Assembly: GCA_004369085.1 (NCBI GenBank)
Contig: ML210202.1
Location: forward strand, 64,258-128,257
Direction of reading: 5' to 3'
Length of the DNA stretch: 64,000 nt
From: Coprinopsis marcescibilis
Lineage: Eukaryota; Basidiomycota; Agaricomycetes; Agaricales; Psathyrellaceae
Position 1 is the stretch's first letter; every line of letters starts with the position of its first letter. Below the pieces are notes generated by a model. The model was not told the origin of the DNA. It did no database searches and saw only the letters and a list, made by a program, of their open reading frames with translations. Below, in pieces: positions 49,711 to 61,345 of the stretch. Both the position numbers and the translations under genes were made by a program.

Positions 49711-50620
49711 ATGCCGTTTACCAACAGTAAGTATCTTCGCCAAAGACCGACCAGGATTGTGATGAATTTAAGGTGCGTCGCATGTTCTATATAGAGATAA
49801 ACGGCTCTGAGATGATCCTTACTGCATACCCCGTCGCTATGAACCACAGAAAAGGGCCAGGAACACCATAGTCCAGTTCATGGACATCCGGCTGACTCCA
49901 GGCCGACAGCGAGAGAACCTCAAAACAGTTGAAGCGGTACTGTATGCCACGATGGGCTCTCAGCTCAACCAAGGAGACGCTAAACGCGAATATTTGGGGA
50001 GGGCTCATGGTCATCTGCATGCACTTAGTCGGAGGGAGAAAGGCAAGAAGCGAGCTCAACTACCGGATTTATCAAGGACTGGAGATGAGCGTGAGATGCA
50101 TGGCTTTCAGAGAATGGATCGTTCTGTCGGAATAGGTGAGAGTTTCATGACAGTGACACGGGGATCTACAAAATGGCACATTTTGCTAGGGGCATCTCGC
50201 AGTGCACCTACCACTGCTGGAGGATTAGGTAGAGGTCATCCTCGAAGGGCAATCAGTGAAACCCCGACGAACCTGTCTTCAGTCGCTGCTGAGCAACCCA
50301 TCTACTCTGCATCGGAGAGCCAGAACGTGAATGCTCCCGCGACGCAAATCTCAAAAGAAGTCGAGGCTTTCCTGAAAGACTTTGACATCGAATGGCTCCG
50401 GAATCGATTCCAGAACATTGGATTGGTTGCAGCTAAGCGATTGGAGTGGATTGCGGGGGATGAAAGTCTTCTGGAAGAAGTTATCGTTCAACTTGCCGAA
50501 CCGTTGGGTGTAGCCTCGTCATGTGGTAGGAACCTTACTTTAGTTGATCACCAAATGCTGCGCATTGGGTTCAAAACTTTTAATGCTGCGACTATTGGAC
50601 CCTCACAGCAAATAGTTTAA
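49711..50620 (+). CDS. Hypothetical protein, multi-exon, helical C-terminus
   Basis: The main frame (49880-50620) has protein-like composition and ends with an acidic-hydrophobic helical block: EVEAFLKDFDIEWLRNRF, LVAAKRLEWIAGDESLLEE, LVDHQMLRIGFKTF. This block resembles a small helical interaction domain (SAM-like at most). A short upstream exon starting ATGCCGTTTACCAACA at 49711 with a GTAAGT donor, and a second one with FYIEINGSEMILTAYPVA near 49,780-49,870, probably belong to it, but the joins were not proven. No family recognised. The 3' end abuts a MITE 40 bp downstream. Confidence 0.45.
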
Positions 50621-50660
50621 AGGCCTATATGTATACAAGGACTCTTCACCTGCCTACTTA

Positions 50661-50936
50661 CAGCAAACTGCAAATCGATGAGATTCTATGTGTGCGCTTC
50701 TGTTTGTGTCAACAACTGAATATAGAAAAGGGCGCCCCTCCATACCGGTGGAGCGGCCTAAATTAACATGTAAGTACCCCCGCCATAGTGTTCTGTTATT
50801 ACATACTCAATTGTGGCTCCCAATAAGCTCCCAATGCCCGTCATAGCGGCTTATTTTGGCTCTTGGGCCAAATACATTGCTACAAAAGCGCACACATAGA
50901 ATTTTATGGAGCGGCCCATCGATTTGCAGTTTGCTG
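50661..50936. mobile_element. 276-bp MITE with TA target-site duplication
   Basis: The left terminus CAGCAAACTGCAAATCGAT and the right terminus ATCGATTTGCAGTTTGCTG are perfect inverted repeats. Further in, ATTCTATGTGTGCGCTT also recurs in inverted orientation, after a 16-bp offset on the right side. TA flanks both ends (50659-50660, 50937-50938), fitting a Tc1/mariner-type non-autonomous element. An inner palindrome CTCCA...TGGAG lies near 50738-50753. Confidence 0.85.
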
Positions 50937-51592
50937 TAATGTCCTTACTCGGCGTATACTGGTATAGGCGAGTCATCGCTCTTATGTACGGATATGATGA
51001 CTACATCAGTGGGAATAATGGGAATAATGGCTGCGCTTGGCTGCGAGAGCGACGGTCGGACGGAGACCCGGACCCCACACTGGACCAAATGCGCTGGTGT
51101 GCGAATGCATTGCCTCCGATAATATTTGTGCACTGCGAACTATAAAATGCGGTCACAGGAGCGAGGATTGTCCCGTGAAAACCCATGCAGCAGCATTTGT
51201 AACTTCCAATCAAGGGTTGAGCATTCTGCCAGGTCCAAGGGAAACATCATCATCCTCCGTATCGCCTCTGAGTCCTTTCGTTTGAGGGGGAAGTTGGGTG
51301 GAGGACCTCAAGCCACGATTCTGACCTAATGCCGATGATCAATTATTCGATGCCGGAAATCCCATCAGCAAGGAACTGATCGGTGATACTAGTCTGGGGA
51401 AGAATATTCGATTACACCCAAGTACCAGTGAAAGAAATCCTTGAAATACCGCAGCGATAGCGAGTAGTACCACTTGTCAATTGAGAAAGCAGAGAATAAA
51501 AGAATTCCAACGTCGAGAAGTGGCTAGGGAGCAGCCGACATGGATTTTTAAATATTAACTGCGAGAAACACCCTGGGAAGATATTCGGACTT

Positions 51593-52606
51593 CTAAGCAA
51601 GGATTGCATTGGGACTGCAGCAGATTATATCGTTCGCTGAATATTGTGGGCATAAGATTCCTACATATTTAGAAGAATGAGGGATTGTTGCACCCACCTT
51701 CACAGCGGCCCACTGCACCGCAACCTCCTCAACTCTATCTCTCAACGTCGATTTGCACCCTTCGCATTGCAACCCCTCCTCCAAGTCGGAAAACGATGCT
51801 CGTATGACATTTATCGGTAAATCTCCCCAAGTCTATCAGCGCAGAGCCCTACGACGAATCTAGCCGATGAAGATCTTACCGATGTGCCCTTCCCACCCAA
51901 GATACGCAGTAGCCAAAGTCCACGCCCTCGCCAACCGTTTCTGGTCCTCATACCCACACGCCCTCGTCACAGGATGCGTCCCCGGCGGGTCCTGAAAGAT
52001 CGTCTTAAACGTCTCCTGCCTGCCTATGTGCAACAACATTAGCCTTTTGAGGTAGACGCCACCCATCCTCTGCGCCATCTCGTCAGTAACAGTCGACACC
52101 GACAAAGCCAATGTATACGACGACGACTGAACGGCTAACTCGTGTAGCTGGTAATGAGCAGCGAACGTGTAGATTCGCAGGGGGAGAAGTGGGACGTGCG
52201 TGAGCATCAGGCTGAACAGCCGTCTTCCAGGGTGGATTTGGGACGCTGGTGAGATATGGTAGAACGCCATTCTATCCACAGCTTCTTCCAATATATCGAA
52301 ACTGGGCGCATAGCTTGCGCACGACATATCGTAGAGGGAATGCAAGAGGACGTTAAGCACAGCTGAGGACTCGGGGACATCGATTATGTCGTCCTGGGAA
52401 GTGGCAGAAGCAAAGAACTGGTCGAAGATCCTGGGAGACGATGCTTTCATGATATTAGAGTGCACGTAGAAGAGCACAGTGTCCGACGATCGAAGAATAG
52501 CGTCATGAGTTGCATCATGCGATCCCGGGCGGAAGGATGAGGACACTGACACAACTAGTTCATCGTCACTGCTACGAGACGACACGGAGAGTAATGCTGG
52601 GTCCAT
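51593..52606 (-). CDS. BTB/POZ domain protein, duplicate BTB1
   Basis: Exon 1 (52606-51880) encodes the BTB fold: ATHDAILRSSDTVLFYVHSN, MKASSPRIFDQFFASA, IIDVPESSAVLNVLLHSLYD, then FDILEEAVDRMAFYHIS and ALSVSTVTDEMAQRMG. Exon 2 (from 51822, phase 1) gives DLPINVIRASFSDLEEG, LQCEGCKSTLRDRVEE and VAVQWAAVK. Either the frame reads on to a stop at 51593, or a further intron begins at GTGGGT just after 51698. It is about 80% similar by eye to the gene at 59154-60199, with the same intron position. The family is a mushroom-expanded BTB type of unknown partner; a conserved CxxC sits in exon 2. Confidence 0.8.
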
Positions 52607-54420
52607 CTATGAGTTTTACAGTGGGCGGATGAATGACTTTTAATATCGTGAACGGGCGTTCAGGAAATAACCCACCATAAGGCTAACTGGGGGAAAGGAG
52701 CTCAGGGCTGATGGGGCGGCACGCAGGGTGGGTATGTACATCCCAACTTATGGCACCATGCCCTACTACTTTGGGAGATCCACTGAATTTCATCTCCCTT
52801 TAGTCGATTCGAGTCTAGACCCCCACACGATAGACAAGCGGCGAGGGAAGAAGGCGGAAGAAGAAGATGGAATGAACGATATGGAACGGTTGTCCCAACT
52901 GATTGGTGCTACTTTGTTGCACCCCTGCGCTTTGGATGATTGTGAATGTTCCCTCAGAGAAGGGATCCTATTTCGTCGTGATTCCTTAACGAGACTAGAC
53001 GAAAAGGGCATTGGTGTCTGGTGTCTAGCGTGTGATATGTTCAGGCAAAAATGGAAGCAGCCGAGGGAGGTGTGTTCCACAGTCCTCCTACTGTGAACCA
53101 CACAGTTTTATTCTCCATCGGTGACAGAAAATGAAGACCGGTAGGGACACAAGCACTCATCATACGCGACGTCATTAACTAAAGGGCACACGCAAACACC
53201 ATGGCTATGTAGTGTTAAACGGCCATACAGCTTTGCGCCATGGCGTAACGAATCCCTTTGTTTGCGAGGTAATCGGAGGATCTGACAGAGATTTAATCGA
53301 TGGTACCGCAGGTCAACTGACAGTGTTATTATATACGGTCCGGCTTGTTTTCGGAGATAGGGAGTACTTGGGTCATCGAACGGGATACCTCTTACACGAA
53401 AGACAAGCGCCGAGGGAGGTGCAAGGAGGGAAAATATGGGAATGAGAACACTTGTCCCGACTGAATGCTGTTGTTTAGTCTAAACAGCGAGCTGGCTTTG
53501 GGTGATTGTGATGTCCCTAGAAATCAGCCCAAAGGAATGGTCGTGATTCCAGAATGGGACGAGGGTACAGGGTGATATAATATATATCGCGTCAACAATA
53601 GAACCGACGGACGGGTTATGGACGTAGCTACCTGATCTATGCTCAGATTGTCCCGGACCTCGGAGTCTCAGGTAGCAGGACCCATGCAGGTTCTACTTAT
53701 AACTCGAGTATCAAGTCTCCGACGCAGTCGAGGGTGGATGTTTCGCAGTTCTCCTCTTTTTATCCGCAGAGCTTTATCCTTCGTCGACAGCGAAAGCAGA
53801 CACCTATGGATACAGCCACTCACCATACAGAATATCAAAAAGACCACGCACCGTGGCGGCCCAACCCGCAAATATAATCTTCAACGCAAAGTCTGGTTAT
53901 TGCGGGGCGAGGCATCGGTGAACCCGTACAAACTGGGGGCACGAATGCGGTTTGTGGATGTTAATCAATGCTGCTGTAGCCTGTAGGTCAACTGACAGTA
54001 TTAGGGCTGGGATATGCAATACCGTCTACATATATCCAAAAATAAAAATAATGGGCTCTTTATGGATAGAACGGGATCTTCCAGTGGAGCAGGGCTGCAT
54101 ATCAAATTCCGAAGTGGGCAATTGGCGTTCTTCTTGTGTCCCACAGAACTGTTCATTAGAGAAGATCCATGTTGGATCTCTTATCAGGAGTACCTCATCT
54201 CGTGGTAATGCGGGGCGTAAATGGCACCAGCGGAGGGGGAAAGAACCAAATAGTTAGCCAACATAAAATCGTCTCCTCCGGGTTTCTCTCCTTCTTCGCT
54301 TCCATAGAATCATGCCCATACCGCGTCATGTCTGAAGAATCGACGGTCTAGGCCCCAATGCAAGTTTTCGTGCCTCGGGAGATCACTATCAATACTATTT
54401 TGACTATCCATAAATGACGG
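52607..54420. repeat. Upstream flank of BTB1, duplicated at 60.2-61.3 kb
   Basis: Collinear blocks match the flank of BTB2: TATGGCACC near 52750 with 60280; the CGGGATCTTCCAGTGGAG block near 54072 with CGGGATTTTGGAGTGGAG near 60939; and the ACTATCCATAAATGACG block near 54403 with 61262-61285. An additional, internal partial copy lies at about 53,210-53,460. No intact gene was recognised in either copy. Confidence 0.65.
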
Positions 54421-54869
54421 GGGAGGTTCAATGACCGTCACCTTGCATGATTGAACCTGAAGAAGGACGCCCAACAGGCCAGCATACAACATAATACAGT
54501 TGCAGCTCGGACGTTGCGCATATCGTGTGCATTTAATAATCTCAAACCGGTTCTCAGCTCCCCAGCCTCCCCTTGTGGCCGCGTGTCGCGCCCCTGGTAC
54601 AATACCGCCATGAAGATTCACGAAAAGGAAGTACAGACATAGTACAGACCGAGTCTTCAATTCAGTGATCGAAAAGATAGGGCTTTGAACGTCCGGGTCT
54701 CTAAAGCACTACCGCTCGCAGGATATTGGAATTTGGGCCTTTCACGACATTTCCGCGGAAGGCGTGAAAGAATCAAGGGTACATTGGAGCACATCGAGGA
54801 ACAGTAATAGGGCCCGGGGTTTTCCCGGGACAAGCTTTCCGCAGACAAAAACTCATATCTTCTCTCATA

Positions 54870-55560
54870 CTCTAGGCGGCTCAGACGATTTCGGTCTTCG
54901 CTCGTGGAACGACAGAACAGCGTTGTGTAAACGAACTTTGAATGCCTTGTTTACTACGCTGACGATTGCACATTCATTACGTAACCCTGGACCGAACGAC
55001 TCGGACTTGCCCAAAAGCCTATCATCGCGAGCCTAGCCTGCGGCATCATCATCCACCTATCCGAACTTCAACGCCAGCGAAAGGGAAGAGATAACCTCAT
55101 TGTTCAAATCGACGAATGCATTGGCAATGAATCAAGGTGTCTTCAGCAGCGCCTCTGAACCAGCAACAGGTACCCGTACTGAAGTCACAAGTGACAAGTC
55201 GCATCAGTGACCTGGTAGTAAATCTGAGGAAGTAGATTGATGGTTGACATTCTACTTTATTCACGAGCTACGCGACACGATAGATAGATAGGATGAATAG
55301 ACTTTCATGTCGTTGGAAGTTCCAGGAATCGACTCTCGAGTCGGGACTCGGTATCACCGACCGTGAAGATACTTACTTGCCTTTACCCATCCAGACCCTC
55401 TCTCTAACTCCTCATGCAAGGACAAGACGTTCGTGAAAGGGTAATAGGTCCATTGTTGCTGTCGTCGTTTATTCGGGAGTAAGCAAGAAAGCGGCTGGCG
55501 CCGTAGCCGTCAAAGTTCCAGATGGCAATGTCCGAGAGATTTCGGCAGGGAGACGAGTTA
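54870..55560 (-). pseudogene. Decayed fragment of the XPF/Rad1 gene
   Basis: Plus-strand blocks occur in the same order as in the XPF locus. CCAAAAGCCTATC near 55012 matches 44656. GCGAAA-GGAAGAGATA near 55076 matches 44790. TTCCAGGAAT...TATCACC..GTACTTACT..CC..ACCCTCTC (55319-55400) matches 45407-45500. TTCGTGAAAGGGTA plus AAGAAAGCGGCTGGCGCCGT (55429-55505) matches 47088-47200. Intronic bases are included, so this is a DNA-level copy with internal deletions rather than a retrocopy. No open frame remains. Confidence 0.65.
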
Positions 55561-55744
55561 GAACTTTAAACGGGTCCGCATCGTCCAGGCGTCGCTGTGA
55601 TCTTATGAGCTTGGACTTAGCGCCCAGCCAGGTGATACGACAAGACAAGGACGTGAGCAGGCAAAGTCAAGTAACTCATCACGAAAGCAAATCATACGAT
55701 TTGATAATGTCTGCGAGGGTGATACATGATAGTTACATGGGATT

Positions 55745-57024
55745 TTACAGTTTGCCGAGGTGAGCAGCAGTGGTCGACTGACCAGCTGCCTTGGCACGCT
55801 TGCGGAGCATTTGGGTAGACTTGTTGCCACGGATTCCTCCACCCCATTGGCGACGGTTCTCCTCGTACTTGTCGGAGCTAAGAGAATAACAGTCGATAAA
55901 CGATTTTAAGAAAAATAATAGCAACGTACAAGTTGGCCTTGGCGGCAGAAACGAGGGTGGCAAGTTCGCGTTGATCCTCGCTCTTGACGTCCTGGAGGGC
56001 GACAACAGCGGCGGTCTTCTTGTGGACCACTGTCCCGAGCCTGGCCTTGCCCTTGACGATGACGTAGGGGACACCCATCTTGCGGCAAAGAGCAGGGAGG
56101 TAGACCACCAACTCAATGGGGTCGACGTCGTGGGCGATAATGACGAGGGAAGCCTTCTTGGCCTCGACCAAAGCGACGATGTGGTTCAAGCCGTACTTGG
56201 CGAACAAGGGCTTCTTGGTGTCCTTGACCTCCTTACCCTCTGCGGTGGAAGCGGCGGTGGCGACAAGACGAGCCTTCTTCTCCTGCTTCGACTCGGGGCG
56301 GTACTTGTTGAGGAGCTTGAAGAGCTGGGTGGCGGTGTTCTTGTCGAGGGTGTGGCTGAACTGAGCGATAGCGGGGGGAACCTTGAGACGCTGGTTCAAG
56401 ATGACCTTCTGGCGTTGAAGGCGGACATATTCGGGCCACTTGACGAAGCGGGTGAGGTCACGGACGGGCTGAATGTCCTGGCCTATAGACTCAATTCATT
56501 AGTTTCAACGATATTTAACGGAATATGGAAGGACGCACCAACGCCGAAGTTTTTGGGGGTTGCCTCGAAGAGAGGGTTCTTCTTGGCCTTGGTGGGCTTG
56601 CTGGCACCGAAAGGAGCAGAAGCGACCTTCTTGGTAGGCTTGACTTTGGGAGGCTGGTCATTGAGACGGAAGTCAGGATCCAGCATCAAAAATGCACAGA
56701 AATCGACTCCGGAGCTCTAACGTCGTGCAGATATCATCGACCCCAATGTATTGGGACCTCCACCATGCTACCGACCCAGCAACTAGGAACTGCCTCATCG
56801 CACATGCAATGAACACACAATAAAGTGCAGATACATAAAACATTTGCTCAGCGTTCCTAGGCCTTGTGCAGGCTTGCGTCGTGGATCTACAGATACATCA
56901 GCCATGCCGCGGGACACGACATCCAAACTGAAACTCACCAATCCATCTCGAAATTGGACTTCAATCGAGACTATTTCCCCACAGACGCTAGAGCTCCATC
57001 ATCTACGCAGATATTACTTACCAT
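55745..57024 (-). CDS. RPL8: 60S ribosomal protein eL8 (L7Ae family)
   Basis: Inferred exons are 57024-57022 (ATG only), 56653-56539, 56482-55930 and 55877-55745, about 267 residues. The protein begins [17 protein letters not shown]. It contains [17 protein letters not shown], the L7Ae RNA-binding block [53 protein letters not shown] and the end [12 protein letters not shown]...[10 protein letters not shown]. It is a structural protein of the large ribosomal subunit. The start codon is placed alone before a GTAAGT donor because this gives MPPK and because a pyrimidine-rich leader (CCTACTCCCCTCAAGACCCT) sits just upstream, as is usual for ribosomal-protein genes. If that join is wrong, a Met at 56689 reads into exon 2 and adds 12 residues. 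Confidence 0.9.
56654..57021 (-). other. 368-bp first intron of RPL8
   Basis: Much longer than the 45-80 bp introns elsewhere in the window. GTAAGT donor at 57021, TGACCAG acceptor ending at 56654. It contains GCTGATGT and, about 50 nt on, GCTGA, which loosely recall C and D boxes. Long ribosomal-protein introns often host snoRNAs, but terminal stems were not found. Confidence 0.4.
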
Positions 57025-57782
57025 TTCGACTAAAGGAGGGTCTTGAGGGGAGTAGGACGATGAAGAAGACGGTGCTGGCTACGATTGACAAAAAATCCGT
57101 TGACTCTTGGATGTGGCTGTGCCACAGTTCAGACTCCGCTCGGAGCCGCATTTAGCAACAAAGCCCCTAGTCAGGACGCCTTATTCTCCACTACCTATGC
57201 TATCATGCACCCTTCAACCTCTGAAGATCTGAAATACACTTTTTCACTTCGACGTTCGAAGTTTGAGCACCTCAAGGAACATACGAGAGAATAGAGAGTA
57301 CCGACCAACGCTCGACGGAATGCCTTTCAGATAGGCGAGAAGCTGGTAGTGAACCCAGATTTATCAGCGTTTGCGCAATGCCTCTTCATTTGACTAGGTC
57401 GATGGTTAAGGAGCTTATCGGAACCACTTTTAACCCTACGACGACACATAGGCCTCATTCATCTCGTTTATTCATGCCACAGTCGATAGATGTGAAGAAA
57501 TCCGCAGAAGAAATTAACCACAAAGTCCACGAAAAGTCGCTATCCATCACCGACGCCAGACTCCATAATCTCCAGAGGCGCTGAGAGCAGTCTGAGCGTC
57601 CCCAGGCTTTTGCCATGTCCCCACCTGGATAACAAGCCCATTGCTATCGCCTTCCTGTCCAGCGGTGGCGGAAAGCCGAGGTCCCCCAGGTGTGTGCGGC
57701 GAAAACGGTTGCTGCTTGTGGTACAATGGACACCTACTTGGCTTCGAAATCTCACCCCACTGACCAAACGTTGACGTACGTG
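57025..57782. other. Intergenic region between ELP6 and RPL8
   Basis: Contains the pyrimidine-rich RPL8 leader (57025-57070) and no gene of its own. The frames at 57378-57767 have no motif support. Confidence 0.45.
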
Positions 57783-58737
57783 CTACAACACCCCTTCGCT
57801 CGTCCCCTTCTCAAAATACAGCGGACCAGTGTCCGTCATGCGATATTGTAGCGCCATTCTTCTGGGGATCAATTTCACCTTTTCGCCTTCCGAGTCCCCC
57901 GCTAGCGGCCCTGTGTGCAATGCGATCTATAGATGCGGGAATTAATGCCCGCCGCGTGAAAATTCATGTAGAGCGGACTGACCTCTCCACTAACAGCTCC
58001 ACTTCTCCCACTATACATCGGCCTGACGTCCAGATGGTACGACGAAACCTCCAGCAACTTCAAGAACATCTCATCAGGATGGTTCGGTGACGCAACATGA
58101 TGTCGAATGATAAGCGTCGATCCAGCCTATAATTACGCCGTGCGAATGTCAGTTATCAAAAATGCACGGAGAAAAGCAGAATCCATTTGAAGCATTGGAA
58201 CATCAACCCACCTTGAGACATATTGCCCTCAGTTTCCGCACAAACCTCCACACATCCAAAGTCTTGTAGCCCATCCATTCTAGCTCCGCAAGGCTATCCA
58301 ATATTACGAGCGTTTCAGACTCTGTTTCTAGAGCCTTCGCGACGATTTCAACAGGTGAAGCGAACGGCGGGGTCGACGATAGCTCTCTCGAACTTGGAAG
58401 AGGTTCCGAGGCCGTCTCGCCCAAATCCACAAACTGCACCGCTCCTGACGTTACGTGAGTCGATAGATTAACACCCTGAAAGCACTTAATCAGGGACACG
58501 GTGAAAGACTATAAAACCCGTAGCACTCACGTATTTGATGCCAATGCTCTTCCATCGGCCCAAATCCACGAAAGATGACAGAACCAGGACCTTTGCTCCT
58601 GACCCCGCCGTACCTGGACTGCCAATATCCTTCACAAGCCCAAACACGGCTTGGTAGAGCACGAAATCTCCTGGTGCTGCCAGTTCGTCGGTCACTAACA
58701 ACACCTTGGCCTGTGGAACGTTGAACGGCGGTAACAT
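57783..58737 (-). CDS. ELP6: Elongator complex protein 6
   Basis: Exons are 58737-58531, 58475-58212, 58126-57983 and 57926-57783, all joined in phase 0, about 252 residues. The start is MLPPFNVPQAKVLLVTDELA. Typical Elp6 features follow: VTDELAAPGDFVLYQAVF, a SSFVDLGRWKSIGIKYGVN block, TLVILDSLAELEWMG and STLIIRHHVASPN. It has the RecA-like fold without a Walker A motif, as expected for the Elp4-Elp5-Elp6 ring, which binds tRNA during wobble-uridine modification. The frame is open upstream to 58887, so a longer N-terminus is possible, but the length from 58737 suits the family. Confidence 0.82.
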
Positions 58738-59153
58738 TTTAGGATCGCGTTTCCAGAGTTGTGGCGAGGTATGGAATGAAATGAAATATACTTGAGGTTT
58801 GAGCAGGTTGGGTGGATGGTGGAAAGAAATCAAGAACTGCGATGAGGACATGACGCCAATGATCAATCGATTTAACGATGCCATCAACGAGAACTTGATC
58901 GGTACCTGTGGCCCCTATGTATAACGATAAAAAGTAGTGCCGCTACATAGTTGACAGCGAGAAAATGGAGAAATAACGAACAACAACACCGAGAACGGCC
59001 GCGAAACAGATAATACACTTTAAATCGCATGAAACCCTAGGAAGACTTCCCAGACTTTTGACAGACTTTTGAGCAATGAGACTGCATTGGGATTTGAATT
59101 TGAGCGGGCGATCAGATGGTCCTCTGTATAGTATAAAGGTCATCATCTTACAT

Positions 59154-60199
59154 TCAACCGGAGTTTGTGGTAATGGCACCTACCTTTGCAGCGGCCCACT
59201 TAATTGCAACCTCCTTTATCCTGTTACTCAAAGTCGCTCGGCACCCATTACATTCCAACCCCTCCTGCAGCCCAGAAAACGTCTTTTGCAAGGTATTAAT
59301 CGGGACATCTCCCGAAATCAGCACAACACCCCACGAATCCAGGCGATGATAAACTCACCGATCTTACCCTCCCATACAAGATACGCAGCAGCCAAAGCCC
59401 ACGCCCTCGCCAACCTTTTTTGATCGCCAAATCCACACGCCTTCGTCACAGGATGCATCTCCGGCGGCTGAAGAATGATCTTCTTAAACACCTCCTGCCT
59501 GTCAATGTGCAGGAACATCAACCTTTTGAGGTAGACCGCACCCATCCTCCGCGCCATCGCGTCGGTAACTTGCGATACAGAGAAAGCCAATGTATATGAA
59601 GACGACCGAACGGCTAATTCGTGCAACTGGTGATGAGCAGCGAACGCGTAGATACGCAAGGGCAAGAGCGCGGCGTGTGTGAGTAGGAGGCTGAACAGTT
59701 GCCTCCCAGGATGGATTTGCGTCTTCGGGGAGATATTGTAGAACCCCATCCGATCTACAGCTTCTTCCAATAAGTCGAAGCTGGGTGCATAGCTTGCGCA
59801 CGACAAGTTGTAGAGGGAATGCAGGATGACATTTAGCACGGCAGAAGACTCGGGGACGTCGATTATGTCGTCCTGAGAAGCAGCGGAAGAAAGGAACTGG
59901 TCGAAGATCATGGGAGATGATGCTTTCATGACACTAGAGTGCACGTAGAAGAGCACGGAGTCTGAAGTCCGAAAAATGGCGTCATGAGTTGCATCATGCG
60001 ATCCTGGGTGAAACGACGAGGAGACAGATACAACTAATTCTTCATCGTTGCCGCCAGCTGAAACTGCGAGTTCTTCGCTTTCCGATCGTTCGCCAGTAGA
60101 GCTCTCGGGAGTGAGGAGCCTTGAGGTTGAGTCTATCTGTAAGGTTTGCGGTGGGTGGATAAATCGCTTGTGATCGCATAACCGTGCTCTGAAAAGCAA
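59154..60199 (-). CDS. BTB/POZ domain protein, duplicate BTB2
   Basis: The first exon starts at 60199 with a longer N-terminus than BTB1 (Ser/Glu-rich). It then carries the same core: ATHDAIFRTSDSVLFYVHSS, MKASSPMIFDQFLSSAA, IIDVPESSAVLNVILHSLYN and FSVSQVTDAMARRMG, ending WEGKIG. After an intron the second exon gives DVPINTLQKTFSGLQEGLEC, NGCRATLSNRIKE and VAIKWAAAK. A stop follows at 59154 if the frame reads on past a possible GTAGGT donor. It is clearly the sister of 51593-52606, same strand, about 7.5 kb away. Differences are scattered over the whole length, so the duplication is not very recent. Confidence 0.8.
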
Positions 60200-61345
60200 C
60201 CCACCATGATGCTAACGGGGGTTGAAGAGGATGGGTGCCATACAGGGTGAGCTATCGTGCCCCAATTTATGGCACCGTGTTCTACCACTTTGGGCGATCC
60301 AGTGAATGCCCCCGCCATATGCCAAGAGAATATTGGGTCGATTCGAGTCTAGACTCCAACAAAAGTCAAGCGCCGAAGGAGGGGGAGATTGGAATGGACG
60401 ATATGGATCATTTGTCATAACAGAATGGTGCGGTTTAACTCCACATGAGCTGCGAAGAAGGTTGTGAAAATCACCCACCAATAAGGAAAGGGACCTGTTG
60501 CGTCGTGATTCCCGGGACGAGGGGAGCTTGAACGAATGGTGTCGAGAGTGTGATATGGTCGCGGCAAAAATAGAGGCAGTCAAGGCTGGGGTGTTTTACG
60601 TCCTTCTGACTTTATCGGCGCTTTATCCTTCCCCAACAGTGAAAGAAGTCCTGTAAGGATACAACCACTCATCATACGCGACGTCATCAACCAAAGACAC
60701 ACCATTGGCTAACTCAAAAGGCCACCCAGTCGATATATACATAAGCTTTGAGACGCGGTCAAATGAGTCTCTTATTCCGAGAGCTAAACTGCAGATATGG
60801 AAGGTATGGTTACTGAGGCGTGAGGTAGGAGGAGCCACATACGTCCGAATGTATGTCGTGGATGTAATTGATGTTTCTTCCCTATTTTATATGTTTTCCT
60901 ATTTGTTTTCGGCGATAAGGACTCCTTGGACGGCAGAACGGGATTTTGGAGTGGAGTGGAGGGGCATATTTCAATTACGAAGCAGGCAAAATGGTACGGT
61001 CTTCGCTGTCCACATTCACATTCAAAATGACTGTTCGGTAGAGAAGATCTGATTAGAAGTTAGCGTGGAGGGCATGGTACCCACAGTGCGCAATCAATAT
61101 TTCTTTAGTAGGGAAAGGTGGTGCCAAAACAAAATCGACCATTATCCAACAATCGACCGTTTCTCTCTCTTTCTTCGCTTCCCCTGAGTTGGTCCCGTGC
61201 CGTGCCATACTGTTCGAGTCGGCATTCTATGGCCTGGTGAGGACGAACTTACTATCCACACCATCTCATTATCCGTGAATGACGTTGTGCTCCGCATGCG
61301 ATACGAAAATGGCGGGTCAGTGATGCCAATCACAGCGAGTCTCCA
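60200..61345. repeat. Upstream flank of BTB2, partner of 52.6-54.4 kb
   Basis: Shorter than its partner by about 650 bp because of deletions, or of an internal duplication in the other copy. Same block order as the BTB1 flank; no open gene. Confidence 0.6.

Noticed and set aside
55971..56720. 249-residue plus-strand frame, Leu/Gly/Asp-rich
   Set aside because: Antisense shadow of the RPL8 exons, including intron bases.
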